The position numbers and the translations under genes are program-made. A stretch of DNA of 64,000 bases, from the NCBI GenBank assembly GCA_038373885.1, contig JAWZYV010011619.1, forward strand, positions 2,790,001 through 2,854,000. The letters run 5' to 3'. Of this stretch, positions 33,520 through 44,740 are shown piece by piece. This stretch comes from Cheiracanthium punctorium (taxonomy: Eukaryota > Arthropoda > Arachnida > Araneae > Cheiracanthiidae). A model generated the notes under the pieces. The model searched no databases. It saw nothing but the letters and a program-made list of their open reading frames with translations, and had not been told where the DNA came from. How positions within the stretch are numbered: the first letter of the stretch is position 1; each line of letters opens with the position of its first letter.

Positions 33520-33951
33520 CAGGGTGAATCTAAACTATTGGGCAAAACTTTAAGGGGTGATAGGGCACACTATGAGGAATCGTAATCACATAGCAATCTG
33601 AAGTGAAACGCAGTTTTAACTTACCCGGTAATAATCACTTTTGGAAAAGCATTGATGTGTCCGTCTAATTTCTTAACCAAGTTTCATAAGCAATAGGCTC
33701 GTCTCCGAAAATTTCATCCATGAAATAAAATAAACTTTTTAAACTATCCATTTTAGTCTTCTGTTTTCGGAGAAAAATACATTATTTTCTGACGAACAAT
33801 GGTCGGCAAGTGCACTATTATTTCGGCACTTTTTACGAAGTGATTATTAACAACTATACGAAGACGACCCCACATTACTATGTGATTCTGATTCCTTATT
33901 ATGTGCCCTATCACTCCTTAAAGTTTTGCCCAAGAGTTTAGATTCACCCTG
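33520..33951. mobile_element. MITE with 80-90 bp TIRs and TA target duplication
   Basis: CAGGGTGAATCTAAACTATT at 33520 is inverted at 33951 (complement CAGGGTGAATCTAAACTCTT). Identity continues through GGGCAAAACTTTAAGG and GTGATAGGGCACA for about 90 bp. TA lies on both sides (33518-33519, 33952-33953), with the left one inside an (AT)n run. A CAGGGTG tip and TA site fit a Tc1/mariner-type MITE. The interior is non-coding, 432 bp in all. Confidence 0.9.
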
Positions 33952-33953
33952 TA

Positions 33954-35332
33954 TATTAAAAAATATGAAACGTTCAATTGAAATATTAAATTGGCTTTAC
34001 AGCGTCTGCCGTATAGATTAAATTCAACGTAATATTTTCCCCAAAAAATTAGTGCTGAATATCTGGAAAAATGTAATTAAATTAAATGTAAAAAGAAATT
34101 ATTTTTATATTTACAATTTTTTAATGAGTTCTAATTTAAAATAAATGTAATACTCCAGCAATATTCAACAAGCGCTCTAAGCATTTTATACTAATTTTTC
34201 ATCAGTACCATTTAATTTTCTCAAATTAATTCAATGTTACTTAAATGATAAAGAAAAACTATAAAAATACAACTAATAAGTAAAGTCTCTTTTCTTTCTT
34301 GATTACCTAAAATAAATCGCGTAATGTGTCTATTTTAGCGGTAAGTTGTCACATAAAACAGCATAATGTAATATGGAAGATTAGATAGAGCATTAACTAA
34401 TCAGCATTAGAACAGGCGGAGATATTTATAGTTAGTTTTCTCACGAGACACATTATCCATGAGTCTAGATTTATGTTATCATTTCATGAATCTGGATAAA
34501 AAGAGAGATAAGAAATTTTTGCAATATTCTGTTCGACGAATATTAACACTCCATATATAGCTGTGGATATATCTGCTTGGTGTTGTTGATTCTGTATATT
34601 ATTCCTGTGCGTGAATCATTAAAAAGAAACGTGCATGAAATATCATTTGCAAAAGTAGTACATGATGTTCACTGAAGCTTTGATTGCATTACAGGGTATA
34701 AGGAAAACACTGATCTAGGAAACTCTTTAAATATTGATCATAGGCATCTATCACGAATTATATGGGAAAGTTACAAAAAATAGGTTGGGTGAATTAGGGT
34801 AAGAGCATAAATAGGTCAAGTGCAAAAGCAAGCTCTGATACTCTTATAATTTGTACTACGGAAATGGGTTTTGCAACAAAATATTCCCTTTTTATTATAT
34901 TTTATGAATGTTACAAAAGTATACTTCCATGAACTGATTCCATTTTGTGACATATATTTTTTTAAGGTCGGGTCATTTCTCTTCTGAGTGAGAGCTCGCA
35001 AGGGATTTTAAAAACATTTATTAAAAAAACTGAATATTTTCAGATTTTTATTGACTCTTCTTTAAATTTTTTAAGTGTACTTTTTAGTCATATTTTTATT
35101 TTCCTTACATCTACTGTTGTTTAAAAAACAAAGGGCGTTGTGTAATTGCCCCTTGTTTTTGTTGGTACAGGGCAATTGCATACACCAAATGTACACTTGC
35201 CCCCCTGGTAAAATTTTCGCCTAAAATCATGTTACTGCACTTTTGTTTATCAGTGAAACATTTTGTAGGGATAGTTGAATCCATAATCACTGACAACAGC
35301 CCCGTCGTAAAGTCTGTGAGAAAAATACCTAA
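33954..35332. other. AT-rich sequence, no gene seen
   Basis: The short open frames at 35001-34816 and 35296-35111 have no domain or splice context. I see nothing else. Confidence 0.45.
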
Positions 35333-35357
35333 TCTTATAAATAAAAATGAAATTCTG

Positions 35358-35405
35358 TTTGTTTGTTTGTTTGTTTATTTGTTTGTTTGTTTGTTTGTTT
35401 GTTTG
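35358..35405. repeat. (GTTT)n microsatellite
   Basis: About twelve GTTT units with one ATTT interruption, immediately inside the Helitron 5' end. Confidence 0.95.
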
Positions 35406-36499
35406 TGGATTTGAGTTGTATACAAATCCACAAAAATGGACATATCAGCCTGAAATTTTGCACAGATATGTAAAATAATATAGAATAAATCATAGTCCAC
35501 TTCCATGAGTAAAACTTTGAAAGTCCACCCGTTCCCGGAATTTAAGAGATTTTTTATGTTCTCCACGCAAAAAGCTTTCAGTAATTGTAACCCCTGTAGT
35601 GAAAAAAGTGTGAAATAAGGATCGTGGTTGCCATGTCTGGCGATTTTGCCGAATAAGATGTTTTAAATTCTCAAAGTAAAAATAAAAGAATAATAATGAT
35701 TTTTTTTTGTTAGTTTATATTCGTAAGGTTATTTTTTTTTAATTATAATATCGTGTGCATGGGAAATCGGAGCAGGAATGAAATGTTTTATACGCAAAAC
35801 AATAAGAATTGAAAATTTCCGAGGCTAATAGGTAATTTTTTTTAGTTTGGCGAAAAAATAAAATGGCTCAAATGCCGATTTTTAGAAAGTGAGTTCTAGC
35901 GGTTTGCACAGATTTCGGCTTGGCGCAATTTATTGAGAGCTTAAGGAAATAGATTTTTGAAAACAAGTGTAAAGGTTTTATTAGAATACAGCGTTAAATT
36001 TTAATGATCCGTGAAGAAATAATGCAGTTGTTAAGGGATTTCAAGCGATCTATCTCCAGAATTCTCGCCAAATGAGTACATTGATTTAAGTTGGGGGAAT
36101 TCCGCCAAATTTCAGAAAATTGAAATCTTCTCATTTACTACATCGGAGTAACGATGAATAAAACACGTTATAGTTGATAATTTTAAAATTTTCGGCTGTA
36201 CTAAGGGATTCCACTTTTGAAATAAAGGCTTGCTTTACTTTTTCGCGGTCGAACCATTTCCCATATTGATTGCTGCTAAGTCAATGCTTCGAATGATTTC
36301 CTGAAAAAACGCTTGCACAATGGCGTATGTTGGCACTTTGGCGAGGCTTAGATTTGAAACTGAAACTGGATTTTATTTGAGACTGGGATATATAATGACA
36401 CTGGTTATAGATAAAAATGAATGTTGGTATGTGTGTATGAGGTTGAAAAACTCTAGCACCGTTGCACCATGAAATTTGGTTCACCTAAGTCTTTTATCA

Positions 36500-37390
36500 T
36501 TGAGAAGCTTTTTATGCTATCCGTTTTCCTCTAACTTGCCACAAGGTGGCGCAGCAGAACGTCGAATTCTATTCCGTTTAGCCGTTTACTATGCGAATAT
36601 CGTCCAACCGATTTCGATGAAATTTGGTACACGCGGATATTAGAACACGGAGAATATTTTTCACTATCCATTTTGCTGTAACTTGCCGCTAAATGGCGCT
36701 GCAACGCATCAACTTCTATACCGTTTGACCGCGCGGCATAAAATTTCTTATACTTCCACATTTCAGCACGAAGAATATATTCTAACTATGTTCCTTTTGA
36801 TGTTACTCACCACTAGATGGCACTGCAATGCATTATTATTTTAACTCGCCACTAGATGACGCTGCAGCAGGCCAAATTCTTGACCATTCAAACGGTCGCT
36901 ATGAAAATCAGTATACATAGCTATTTGAACAATGAGAATATTTTGGCGTTATCCATTTTGCTATAACTCGCCACTTGACGGCACTGTAGCAAATCATTAC
37001 TTTAATTAACCTCTAGATCGCGCTGCAGTGCATCACTTCTTGACTGTGCAACTGATCGCTATGAAAATAGGTATACATAGATATTTGAACACGGGGAAGA
37101 GTTTGGCGCTATCCATTTTCCGATATAATTTGCCACTAGATGTCGCGTCAACACATGAACTTCACAGGGCTGTCCAGCCGATCGTCCTGAAATTTCGTAT
37201 TCATCGATATCTGAATGCGAAGAATATTTCAGCCGTATCCGTTTTGCTAAAACTCGCCACTAGATTGCGCTACGCCGCATGACCTTCTGCACCGTACAAA
37301 CGATTGCTTTGAAATTCGGTATGCATGGTTATTGAACACAATATAAAGCGATATCCATTTTGCTCCTAATCTCTTTATTACAATAAATAG
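36500..37390. repeat. Degenerate minisatellite inside the Helitron
   Basis: Units of variable length repeat the words ATCCATTTTGCTATAACTCG, CCACTAGATGGCGCTGCAG, CTATGAAATTCGGTATACAT and GATATTTGAACACGGAGAAT. At least six copies of CCACTAGATG-type words are visible. Divergence is high, so the array is old or evolves with the element. Confidence 0.8.
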
Positions 37391-37458
37391 TAATCACCAC
37401 AAATCGTAATATCAAAAAGTCCATTCATTCCCGTGCGAAGAACGGGTACTTCAGCTAG

Positions 37459-37748
37459 TAATAAGATAAGCATCTTCCAATTCCCTGAAAATGAGGACAT
37501 CAGTGAGGTAACAGAGGAAGGTATGGAAATTTTACCAGCAGAGGAGAAGCTGCTTTAAACATATACCCCATCTAATAGAAGAACATATTGTATAAGTAAA
37601 TGTACATAGTGTAAATATTAAATACGAGTGGCTTCATTGCAACGAGTTAATCTTTGTTCACATATTTTTAAGGAAAAACAAAGCTTTTTTAAGTGTTAAA
37701 GGTGAAAATAATAGTTAAAAGAGGACGACAGTATTTATCAAAAACATT
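37459..37748. other. No gene seen
   Basis: Short AT-rich spacer between the Helitron and the next MITE. Confidence 0.5.
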
Positions 37749-37754
37749 CATTAA

Positions 37755-37916
37755 CAGGGGTTGCGCTGTCTCTTTTTAACATTTCACCAATTCATTCGCC
37801 AAGTTAGGTTTTTCCGGACAGCAATTGTCAATATTTTCGCCAAAACATATTTTCTTTCACCAAACTAATTTTATTTTTGCAATTTGCGACGTTGGCGATC
37901 AACAGCGTGACCCCTG
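37755..37916. mobile_element. Small hAT-like MITE, 162 bp
   Basis: The tips CAGGGGTTGCGCTGT and (complement) CAGGGGTCACGCTGT are inverted. CATTAA flanks both sides (37749-37754, 37917-37922), six matching bases. The usual hAT duplication is eight, and extending the match requires overlap with the tip, so the superfamily is likely but not certain. The interior has CGCCAA and GTTGGCGA words in inverted positions. Confidence 0.7.
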
Positions 37917-37922
37917 CATTAA

Positions 37923-38616
37923 CACCATCTGCAATTGTATTTAACTCAATTTGGTAAGAAAAATCAGAATAATGTTTCGCATGTCCGTATCCACCAAATT
38001 CTAGACTCGCATGTTAACCCACCAAAACGAGTGTCAGATATTGTATGAATGTACCCTTGATGTCTATTTTACGTCTACCCTCTTTTGAGAGGTTAACACG
38101 AGTGTCAAGTGCTTGGTGAATACATCCGTAGGCATTTATAACTATCGAGTTTTCTGGCCGCATAAAAAATTCGTATTTTAAAAAACTAATTCAACATACA
38201 GAGATAATTTAGTTCTGCAAATAGTGTTGGCCAATAATAACATCCTTGAAATTGCATGATAATAATATTAATTTTGTGTCATTAAAAATAGTGTGTTTAG
38301 ACTTTGTCAAAACTGCAATATCGATTTTACGTAGAGCACGTACCCTATCTCACTTTAAAGAATTTTATGTTATAAATTAAATTTTTCCTATAGATTAAAT
38401 TTGAATAAATACGAAATTCAAATTAAATATATTCAGTGCAAAAAAAATTCCATGTAGTAAAATGTGTACCTGGCATTAATAAGGAGATGTACAAAATTTT
38501 AACATTTTATCTTAAAAAGTGCCGGAAATATGAAAATAAATATATTCTGACTTAAACCATTTTTCAGCAGTAAATATCATTTATGTTTTGTTTATTTTAA
38601 ATCACGTATTAGACAT
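37923..38616. other. No gene seen
   Basis: A segment at about 38435-38560 (CATGTAGTAAAATGTGTACC, GGAGATGTACAAAATTTT, GACTTAAACCATTTTTCAGC) is reminiscent of the middle of family A elements in both orientations, but too weak to annotate as a copy. Confidence 0.35.
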
Positions 38617-38620
38617 TGTA

Positions 38621-38832
38621 CACCCTCCAAAAAAAGTATTCGAGCAAGAGATAAATTTCCTACGATGGTTTCGTATATTAAAAATTATTTATTATAGAAT
38701 ATGAATTAGGCTATGTATAAATATGACTTTCCATATTTCTGTCAAGTTGTGCGTTTTTCAAAAACTCGATTATTATTCGCAAATCTAAAATAGGAAATTT
38801 ATCTATTGCTCGAATACTTTTTTCGGAGGGTG
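38621..38832. mobile_element. MITE, 212 bp, with 40-bp TIRs and TA duplication
   Basis: CACCCTCCAAAAAAAGTATT at 38621 continues CGAGCAAGAGATAAATTTCC. The right end is its inverse with three mismatches, ending GGAGGGTG at 38832. TA lies on both sides (38619-38620, 38833-38834). Non-coding. Size and TA site fit a Tc1/mariner-derived MITE. Confidence 0.9.
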
Positions 38833-38889
38833 TACATGTAAAGTTAAGAAATTAGGTTTTTTTTTTGCATTTGGTGACAGTTACGACGA

Positions 38890-39220
38890 TATTTATTATT
38901 TTGAGTGTTGCTATAAATTATGCTACATGCCTGAATTTTAGCCTATGTTACTCAGTAATAATGTAGCTTTCAGTGAAAAATTTTTTAGAATCGGTTCAGT
39001 AGTGACAGAGATGTCCATGTAGCGTAATATATTCAAATTCTTTTGAGTGTCCTTGTAAAAGAAATTTTTATGCTACATGCGTGAAAGGAAGCCTATAATG
39101 TACAGAAATAGTGCAGCTTTCTATCAGTGAAAAAAGTTTTCGAATCGGTTCAGTTGTTATAGAAATCCCCAGCGTAATGTAATTCTTATGAATCCCTGTA
39201 AAAAAGTATTTAGGATAAGT
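38890..39220. repeat. Tandem duplication, unit about 155 bp, two diverged copies
   Basis: TATGCTACATGCCTGAA...GCCTATG...AGTGAAAAA...GAATCGGTTCAGTAGTG (38920-39010) is repeated as TATGCTACATGCGTGAA...GAATCGGTTCAGTTGTT (39070-39160). Each is followed by GTAATGTAAT-like and TCCTTGTAAAA / TCCCTGTAAAA words. Confidence 0.75.
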
Positions 39221-40760
39221 TAATTTTCAATTTTGCTACAGTCGATTAAACTTCTAAAAGCAACGCCGAAACACCCTATGCGTGTCTGTGGAATGTCCCA
39301 AATACGGAGGTACTATTTTGGAAACAGTTGTACCTTCAAAAATATTTTTTAATAATAGGAAACTACTATGTTGATACTACATCTCCGTGCAAATAGTTCT
39401 CACGTGGGAAGTGAGAGACAGCTGTACCCATGCTTCGAAATTGCAGAAATTAGCGTTAAGGACCATGTTTGGGGCCTTCAAAAATTGTTAACATCGGATT
39501 CACTTTATCTGAAGATATATTACTGCACTGTCTGAAAAGTTTTCCTTTATCACTTCAGAGCCTAGATTTAAAGTATTCTTAAAAACTGTATTTTTTAAAA
39601 ATGATATTGGGGCATTTGGGGCTCTGACTATCTTCGAATCAATTTTCAATTTGAGATGTTAATATTCAAGATATACCGTCAGATAAAAAGAAAAATTTTT
39701 CTGAAGCACCACAGAGCCAGTCACAGTCGAGACTAAATAAAGTGGCAAAAATGACCCTAAATTATTTCTAAGTCACTTCTCTGGGATACTTTGACCCCCA
39801 TAACTCCAAAACTAAATGAGGTAAATGAAAAATATTTCCGATTTGTTCTTACCTTGGGTAAGGCAAGAGAAGAAAAAAAATCATGAAATTCTGAGGTGGT
39901 GATGGAAACCCCCTGCCTTATTTGCTTCTTAAATTGATTTAGCAGTATAGTTAAATTTTAAAACGCGTCATAACTTGTGAGATGTGTATAATTTACTAGT
40001 GCAATCTACCAGACTATTCGGATATAGGCTGTCAAAATATTTTTGTTACACTAGAGAAGAGTTTAGTTTCAATGTGTTTAAATTAATCATGATTTTATTT
40101 ATTATGCTTCATTTTATTTTATTTTATTTTAAAAAGGATTTGGCTTTAATTTGCATAATGAATTGAATACATAGTAGTTGTTAATTCATTTACTTGAAGG
40201 TCTTATAAAAATCTGTTATAAATTATCCACATCCTTAAAATACCAAATTGGTGATTTAGTATGATAAATTCACATTAATAAATTTCATAATTATATTTTC
40301 TCTTAATTGTTTTAAATGAAACATATGGTGTATGAGAAACATTCTTCTTTGAGCTTTAATTAATTTTGTATTATGATTATATATATTTAAGTCATCATAT
40401 ATATTTGAGTCAACTAAAAGAAGAACTTTCAGTTCCTTTAAAGAATAAATGTTACGCATTGAATTTTAAATTCAGAAAGTGAAAAGGAGAAGTCTGTGAA
40501 TAGCCTGAAAGTTACTGTGGTAAACGTTTTAAAAGATGACTTTTATGGGACACTGTAGAGTTTCGTTGAGAAGCGATGATTATAGAAACACTATTATCAA
40601 TAAAGATGTTTCACAGTAATAGTAAATTAGTTAATAGTGGTAACGCGATGGTAATTAGAAAGAAATATACTATTATAAGATTTCATATATAATATTTAGC
40701 TATATGAAAAGAAAATTCCATTAAAAAAATCTTACTTTTGAATTAATTTTATTCGTTAAG
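39221..40760. other. No gene seen
   Basis: 39250-39960 is less AT-rich than its surroundings, with frequent GTTTTGGAAACAGTTG-type and CCCCCTGCC patches that could be old repeat. 39984-40459 contains only chance AT-rich open frames. Confidence 0.4.
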
Positions 40761-40796
40761 GTCTGCCAAAATGGATGATATCGAAGAAAATATCAG
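40761..40796 (+). CDS. Candidate short first coding exon
   Basis: CCAAAATGG gives a favourable start context at 40771, followed by MDDIEENI and part of a ninth codon. It runs directly into TATCAG^GTACAGTG (40796/40797), a fair splice donor. TTCGTTAAG just upstream could be an acceptor. The acidic, non-repetitive coding sequence stands out, but 26 coding bases are too few to identify a gene. Confidence 0.2.
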
Positions 40797-42099
40797 GTAC
40801 AGTGAATGAACTAGTTAATTGCGAACACTTTTCCTTTTATTGAATTTTCTTTAACTATTAATAAATGTCATAGCAGATCTATAATGTATGATGCGCATCA
40901 TATGTTTACTAAACTTCTATTTTATGTAATAAAAAATTAATATTACTAGTTCCTTTTTCTTGCTTTTTAAGTTAGGTATATTATACATTTTAATGGTTGT
41001 AAAAAATGAAACTTTCATCACCGAAAATATACCTAAAGAGAAAGCCAAATGCATCTCGGACTAAAATTTACAAGGAATATCTTGTAATATGAATGTAAAA
41101 ATAAATGTCACATGCGCATTTTGATATTAAAATAATGAATATTGTTTCTTATGTTTTATAGGCCTAAAAATACAGATATACATAAATTAATTTTTAATCA
41201 CGCAGATCATTAAGCATTTTAATTCTGATTTTTATCGAAGAGGAACTTGCCATTTGCCTTAAAGAAAAGAAAATATAAAATAATTTAAGATTATAAAAGT
41301 ACTTTTATATATCTTTTAGATAAGTAAGTGTTTATTGTACTAAACTATTTACAACCAAAAGAGTATATATATTTCTCAGTAGGCTAAGCTAGCATTTTAA
41401 ACATCTTAAACAATTTAATTTTTAACCCCTCCCCCCAAAAAATAAGAATAAAAATAAACATTTTAGACATTTCATTCTCAGGAACGAATTTTCGAAATGT
41501 TTAAATTCTTATCGTTAAACAAACAACTTCTAAGATAAACTGCTAAAGGTGTAAAATGTTCACGAGCTCCTTATTTCCTCCCTTGCCTTCAGAATCTGTG
41601 GCTATCGGAGTAGGAAAAAGAATGCTCATAACAGCTATCTTTAAGAATTATTTCTCACACAGCCTTGTTATATTCTCTTGGGGAAAAATGAACTTACGTA
41701 CTCTAAAATATTTACTTTTTTATTTTCGTAATAAGTGCTCAACGGAAAGTTCAGCATTACATTTTAAACTTTAGCGTAAATATCTTTACAAAAGAGTAAA
41801 TTACATTCATGGATGTAAAAGTACTTTTACGTGTATTTATAATTTCAGGAACTTAATATTTTGTGTAATAAGTATATCCGAGGGTGTTTTGTAAGAAAAA
41901 GATCGTTAATTTTATTCAACGATCGTTAATTTTATTCAACTATTTTTTTTAACATTCTCTCAATCGCAGTTAATTTACGAATTGAAAAGCAGCACACTTT
42001 ACGTACGGGAAAGTAGCCCATTTAACGTTGTCGAAGAGTTCGACAATTATTCTAAATAAATTTATTAATATTTTAAAATAATCATGAAACATTATTGCG
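40797..42099. other. AT-rich sequence, no gene seen
   Basis: The only structure is a 21-bp tandem duplication (GATCGTTAATTTTATTCAAC twice, 41902-41941). The open frame at 41556-41774 has no domain or splice context that I can support. Confidence 0.45.
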
Positions 42100-42745
42100 A
42101 ATTAGCTTCAAACAATGTGTGGAAACAGTGTGAGAGAAAACAGTGTCAGATTATTGTTATAACACTATCAAACAATGGGATTTAAGAATAAAATATAATT
42201 AAGTGAGTTATATGAGAACAACGGGATTTTTTAAAAAAATAACTCCAAACAGTGTAGTAAAGTATTAATGCAAAGAAATGTGCTAACTTATTTCCAAACC
42301 ATTTCAAAAATTTGCTTAACCATCATGAAACAATGTACGGAAAAAAACACTCAAAATACTGTTGTTAAACTTTAAAAACAAATAAAAACTTTGTGAAAAA
42401 ATGCACTTAAAATGATACTTATAACAAGATAGCATCGTCATTGTTTTGTGAGACGAAGAGCTTTGACTGACGAAGACTGAATAAATTTTCAGTCAAAACG
42501 ATCCTATCTTGTTATAAGTATCATTTTATGTGTGTTTTTTCACAAAGTTTTTATTTATTTTTAGTGAAACAATGTATTAAAACAATGCAAAGCATGCGAT
42601 ACAGCAGTGTGAAACAATGAGTTAAAATAATGTGATAGTACATCGCCAATGAACTTTTTAAATTGCCGCAATGCATTAAAACAATGTGAAACAATGAGTC
42701 AAATTACTAAAGAGTTCCAACAACGTGAAAAAAGGCTGCTAAACT
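42100..42745. repeat. Degenerate short repeat of AAACAATG type
   Basis: Words AAACAATGTG, AAACAGTGTG, AAAACAATGC and GAAACAATGAG recur irregularly about every 10-25 bp on both sides of the family B MITE. They form a decayed microsatellite-like field of about 450 bp excluding the insertion. Confidence 0.6.
42346..42562. mobile_element. Short hairpin MITE (family B), copy 2
   Basis: The arms AAATAAAAACTTTGTGAAAA (42379) and the complement ending at about 42561 enclose a second long stem, AAATGATACTTATAACAAGA against TCTTGTTATAAGTATCATTT. The loop of about 70 bp differs from copy 1 (8571-8732). Leading CACTCAAAATACTGTTGTTA matches copy 1. Confidence 0.7.
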
Positions 42746-43499
42746 AGCTATCAAACAATTAAGAATGATTTCATGCACGATACATATGTTCGTTCCTAAT
42801 TGTACGTTTAAACTTTCTAAGTATAGCAAAAGTTTTCTGGTACAGTGTAATCCCCAAAAGGAAAATAATAAAACCGGTGTATCTACTTTACGCTCTGTTG
42901 TTTATAATCAAGCGTAAAAAGCTGGGCAGTAAGAGCTTTTTCTGAATCGGTATGTTAAATAATGTCGAAATATAATATTTGAACGTTTCTAAAATTATTT
43001 TCAGCTGCATAAGGGAGACGTGCGTAAATTCCGAAACGTACAATTTATTTCAGAATGCTAAACGTATTTCAATGGTTGTTTGTAGGCGTGGTGTCGGATT
43101 ATCCCTTTAACCCATTCAGAACCTGCGCCCACAATTGAGGACAAAATAAATAAGTAAATTACCTGTACTATCGAACAGGATGGATGTCCTAATTTGTACA
43201 GATAAAGAAAAAGAAAACAGTTTCCCTTGAAAATTAAACAATCAGGATTTTTATTTTAGTTTTTAATTAGAAATGTAATGTATTTATCACAAAAAACATT
43301 AATTAAGATAAGTTATTGAATGAAGTCTAAAGTTAAGGATACTTCCTTAATTTAGTTTGTTTCAAAATCTTTTAAAATAATATTTTTGCCTTAAGAAAAT
43401 CTCAGACCTTTAACCTTTTAACGCGCAGTGTTCCTGCTCTGGGAACACCAAACTCTGACTTTTGACTGTTGCCAGTCACGAAGAATAGATTTAATTTCT
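42746..43499. other. No gene seen
   Basis: Ordinary AT-rich sequence without ORF or repeat that I can support. Confidence 0.5.
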
Positions 43500-43824
43500 A
43501 TAAAAATAGTCGCGGGTGGCATAGCTCCACGAGAATCCTGCAGCACTGACATCTGCTAGAAAATGGAAGAATGCGAGAACAGCTCGATAGATTGCCCAAT
43601 GCTGAAAAAAGGGCAGCCGTTGCCATCGCTCGACTTAACTACCAGCAAGATGGCGGACGATCGAAACGTTCATCGTGTGCCACAGATCTAGAGACTCTTT
43701 TTTGGTGACAGCTGGCTGTGCCGCACAGCAAGCTGCATTCAAAAGACTGACACAAAACATCTATATCAGATAAGAGTTAAACACCCAAACCATTGAATTA
43801 AAGAGTTTTATATCATTGACTAAG
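43500..43824 (+). promoter_or_regulatory. Candidate promoter-proximal or 5' UTR exon
   Basis: A stretch of visibly higher GC and CpG content contains AAGATGGCGGA (43647-43657), which matches the core of the YY1-type element found near many animal start sites. It ends in a strong splice donor ACTAAG^GTAAGAG (43824/43825). The short frame from the embedded ATG stops after about 13 codons, so a coding exon is not implied. A non-coding first exon is possible. The start position is a guess. Confidence 0.25.
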
Positions 43825-44636
43825 GTAAGAGCTTGTTTCAGTTATTATATGTTTTATAAAATTAATCATAAAAGCATATTTTTCACTGCTTATGTATAAA
43901 ATACAAAAATCTCTATTCTACCAAACTCTTTTGAAAAAAGATATTGTGATAAAGTTCCTTCACTTTAAAACATAATCGGTGCAACACCAATCAAAGTATT
44001 TAAGACAGATTCGATTCCATCACTCTGACTTTGAAGCAGCACCAAATCTATTTTACAGAATCTAACAACTTTAACAACTTAAACACTCCACAGAATCTTA
44101 AAGAAACTTTAGTATTTTCAAGAAGTAAATACAAGAGTTTTAAGAGACGCTTAAAATCGATTACGACCGCGACTTCTTAAAAGGATTGAGCAAAGAAGAT
44201 TTTAGTTTCGATCCGGTTCGTTCAACCGAGGCTCGCACTTGCTGAACACATTATAAAGCGGATTTTCTTTTAACCATAGATTTCAGAATGATTTTTTTGC
44301 AATAACGAATATTAACCCTTTGTTTTCCAATAGCATATATTTTTAACACATCCAGTAAAACGAGTTTCATCATAGTACGTAAACATCATTGGAATGACGG
44401 TTTCTATCCCCCCCCCCCCCAAAAAAAAACAACTATAAACACTTTTCAAAGGTTGTGATATTTATTAATATTTTAATAGAAAAATGTGTTTTGACCTTGT
44501 TTGTTTTGACATCAGTACCACCATTATACTACTGACTGCATCGCAGCGTTACTGAATGCTGAAATACTGAGATTGTTTTCCAAAGGTCACCATTATACAA
44601 TTACACTAACAATTAAAATTTTTTATCTTAAATTGT

Positions 44637-44740
44637 ATTTCATTAACTTTCATTAACTTAATTTGTAAACTTACTTTCATTAACTTAATTTCATTAACTT
44701 AAATTGTATTTCATTAACTTTTCATTATTTCATTAACGCT
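44637..44740. repeat. Short tandem repeat TTTCATTAACTT
   Basis: Six or more imperfect copies of (T)TTCATTAACTT(A) with TGTA spacers. Confidence 0.75.

Larger units (their letters stand above)
35333..37458 (+). mobile_element. Non-autonomous Helitron with both canonical ends
   Basis: The 5' end is A^TCTTATAAATAAAAATGAA followed by a (GTTT)n run, a typical arthropod Helitron start. The 3' end has the stem CCCGT-GCGAAGA-ACGGG (37431-37447), eleven bases further CTAG (37455-37458), then T. The element therefore lies between A and T, with no target duplication, as rolling-circle transposons do. It has no Rep/helicase ORF. The inside holds an AT-rich part (35560-36480) and a degenerate minisatellite (36500-37390). 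Length is 2126 bp. Movement would need proteins from an autonomous relative. Confidence 0.85.

Noticed and set aside
38435..38560. A fourth copy of the family A long-TIR element
   Set aside because: Only short scattered words match and no tip was found.
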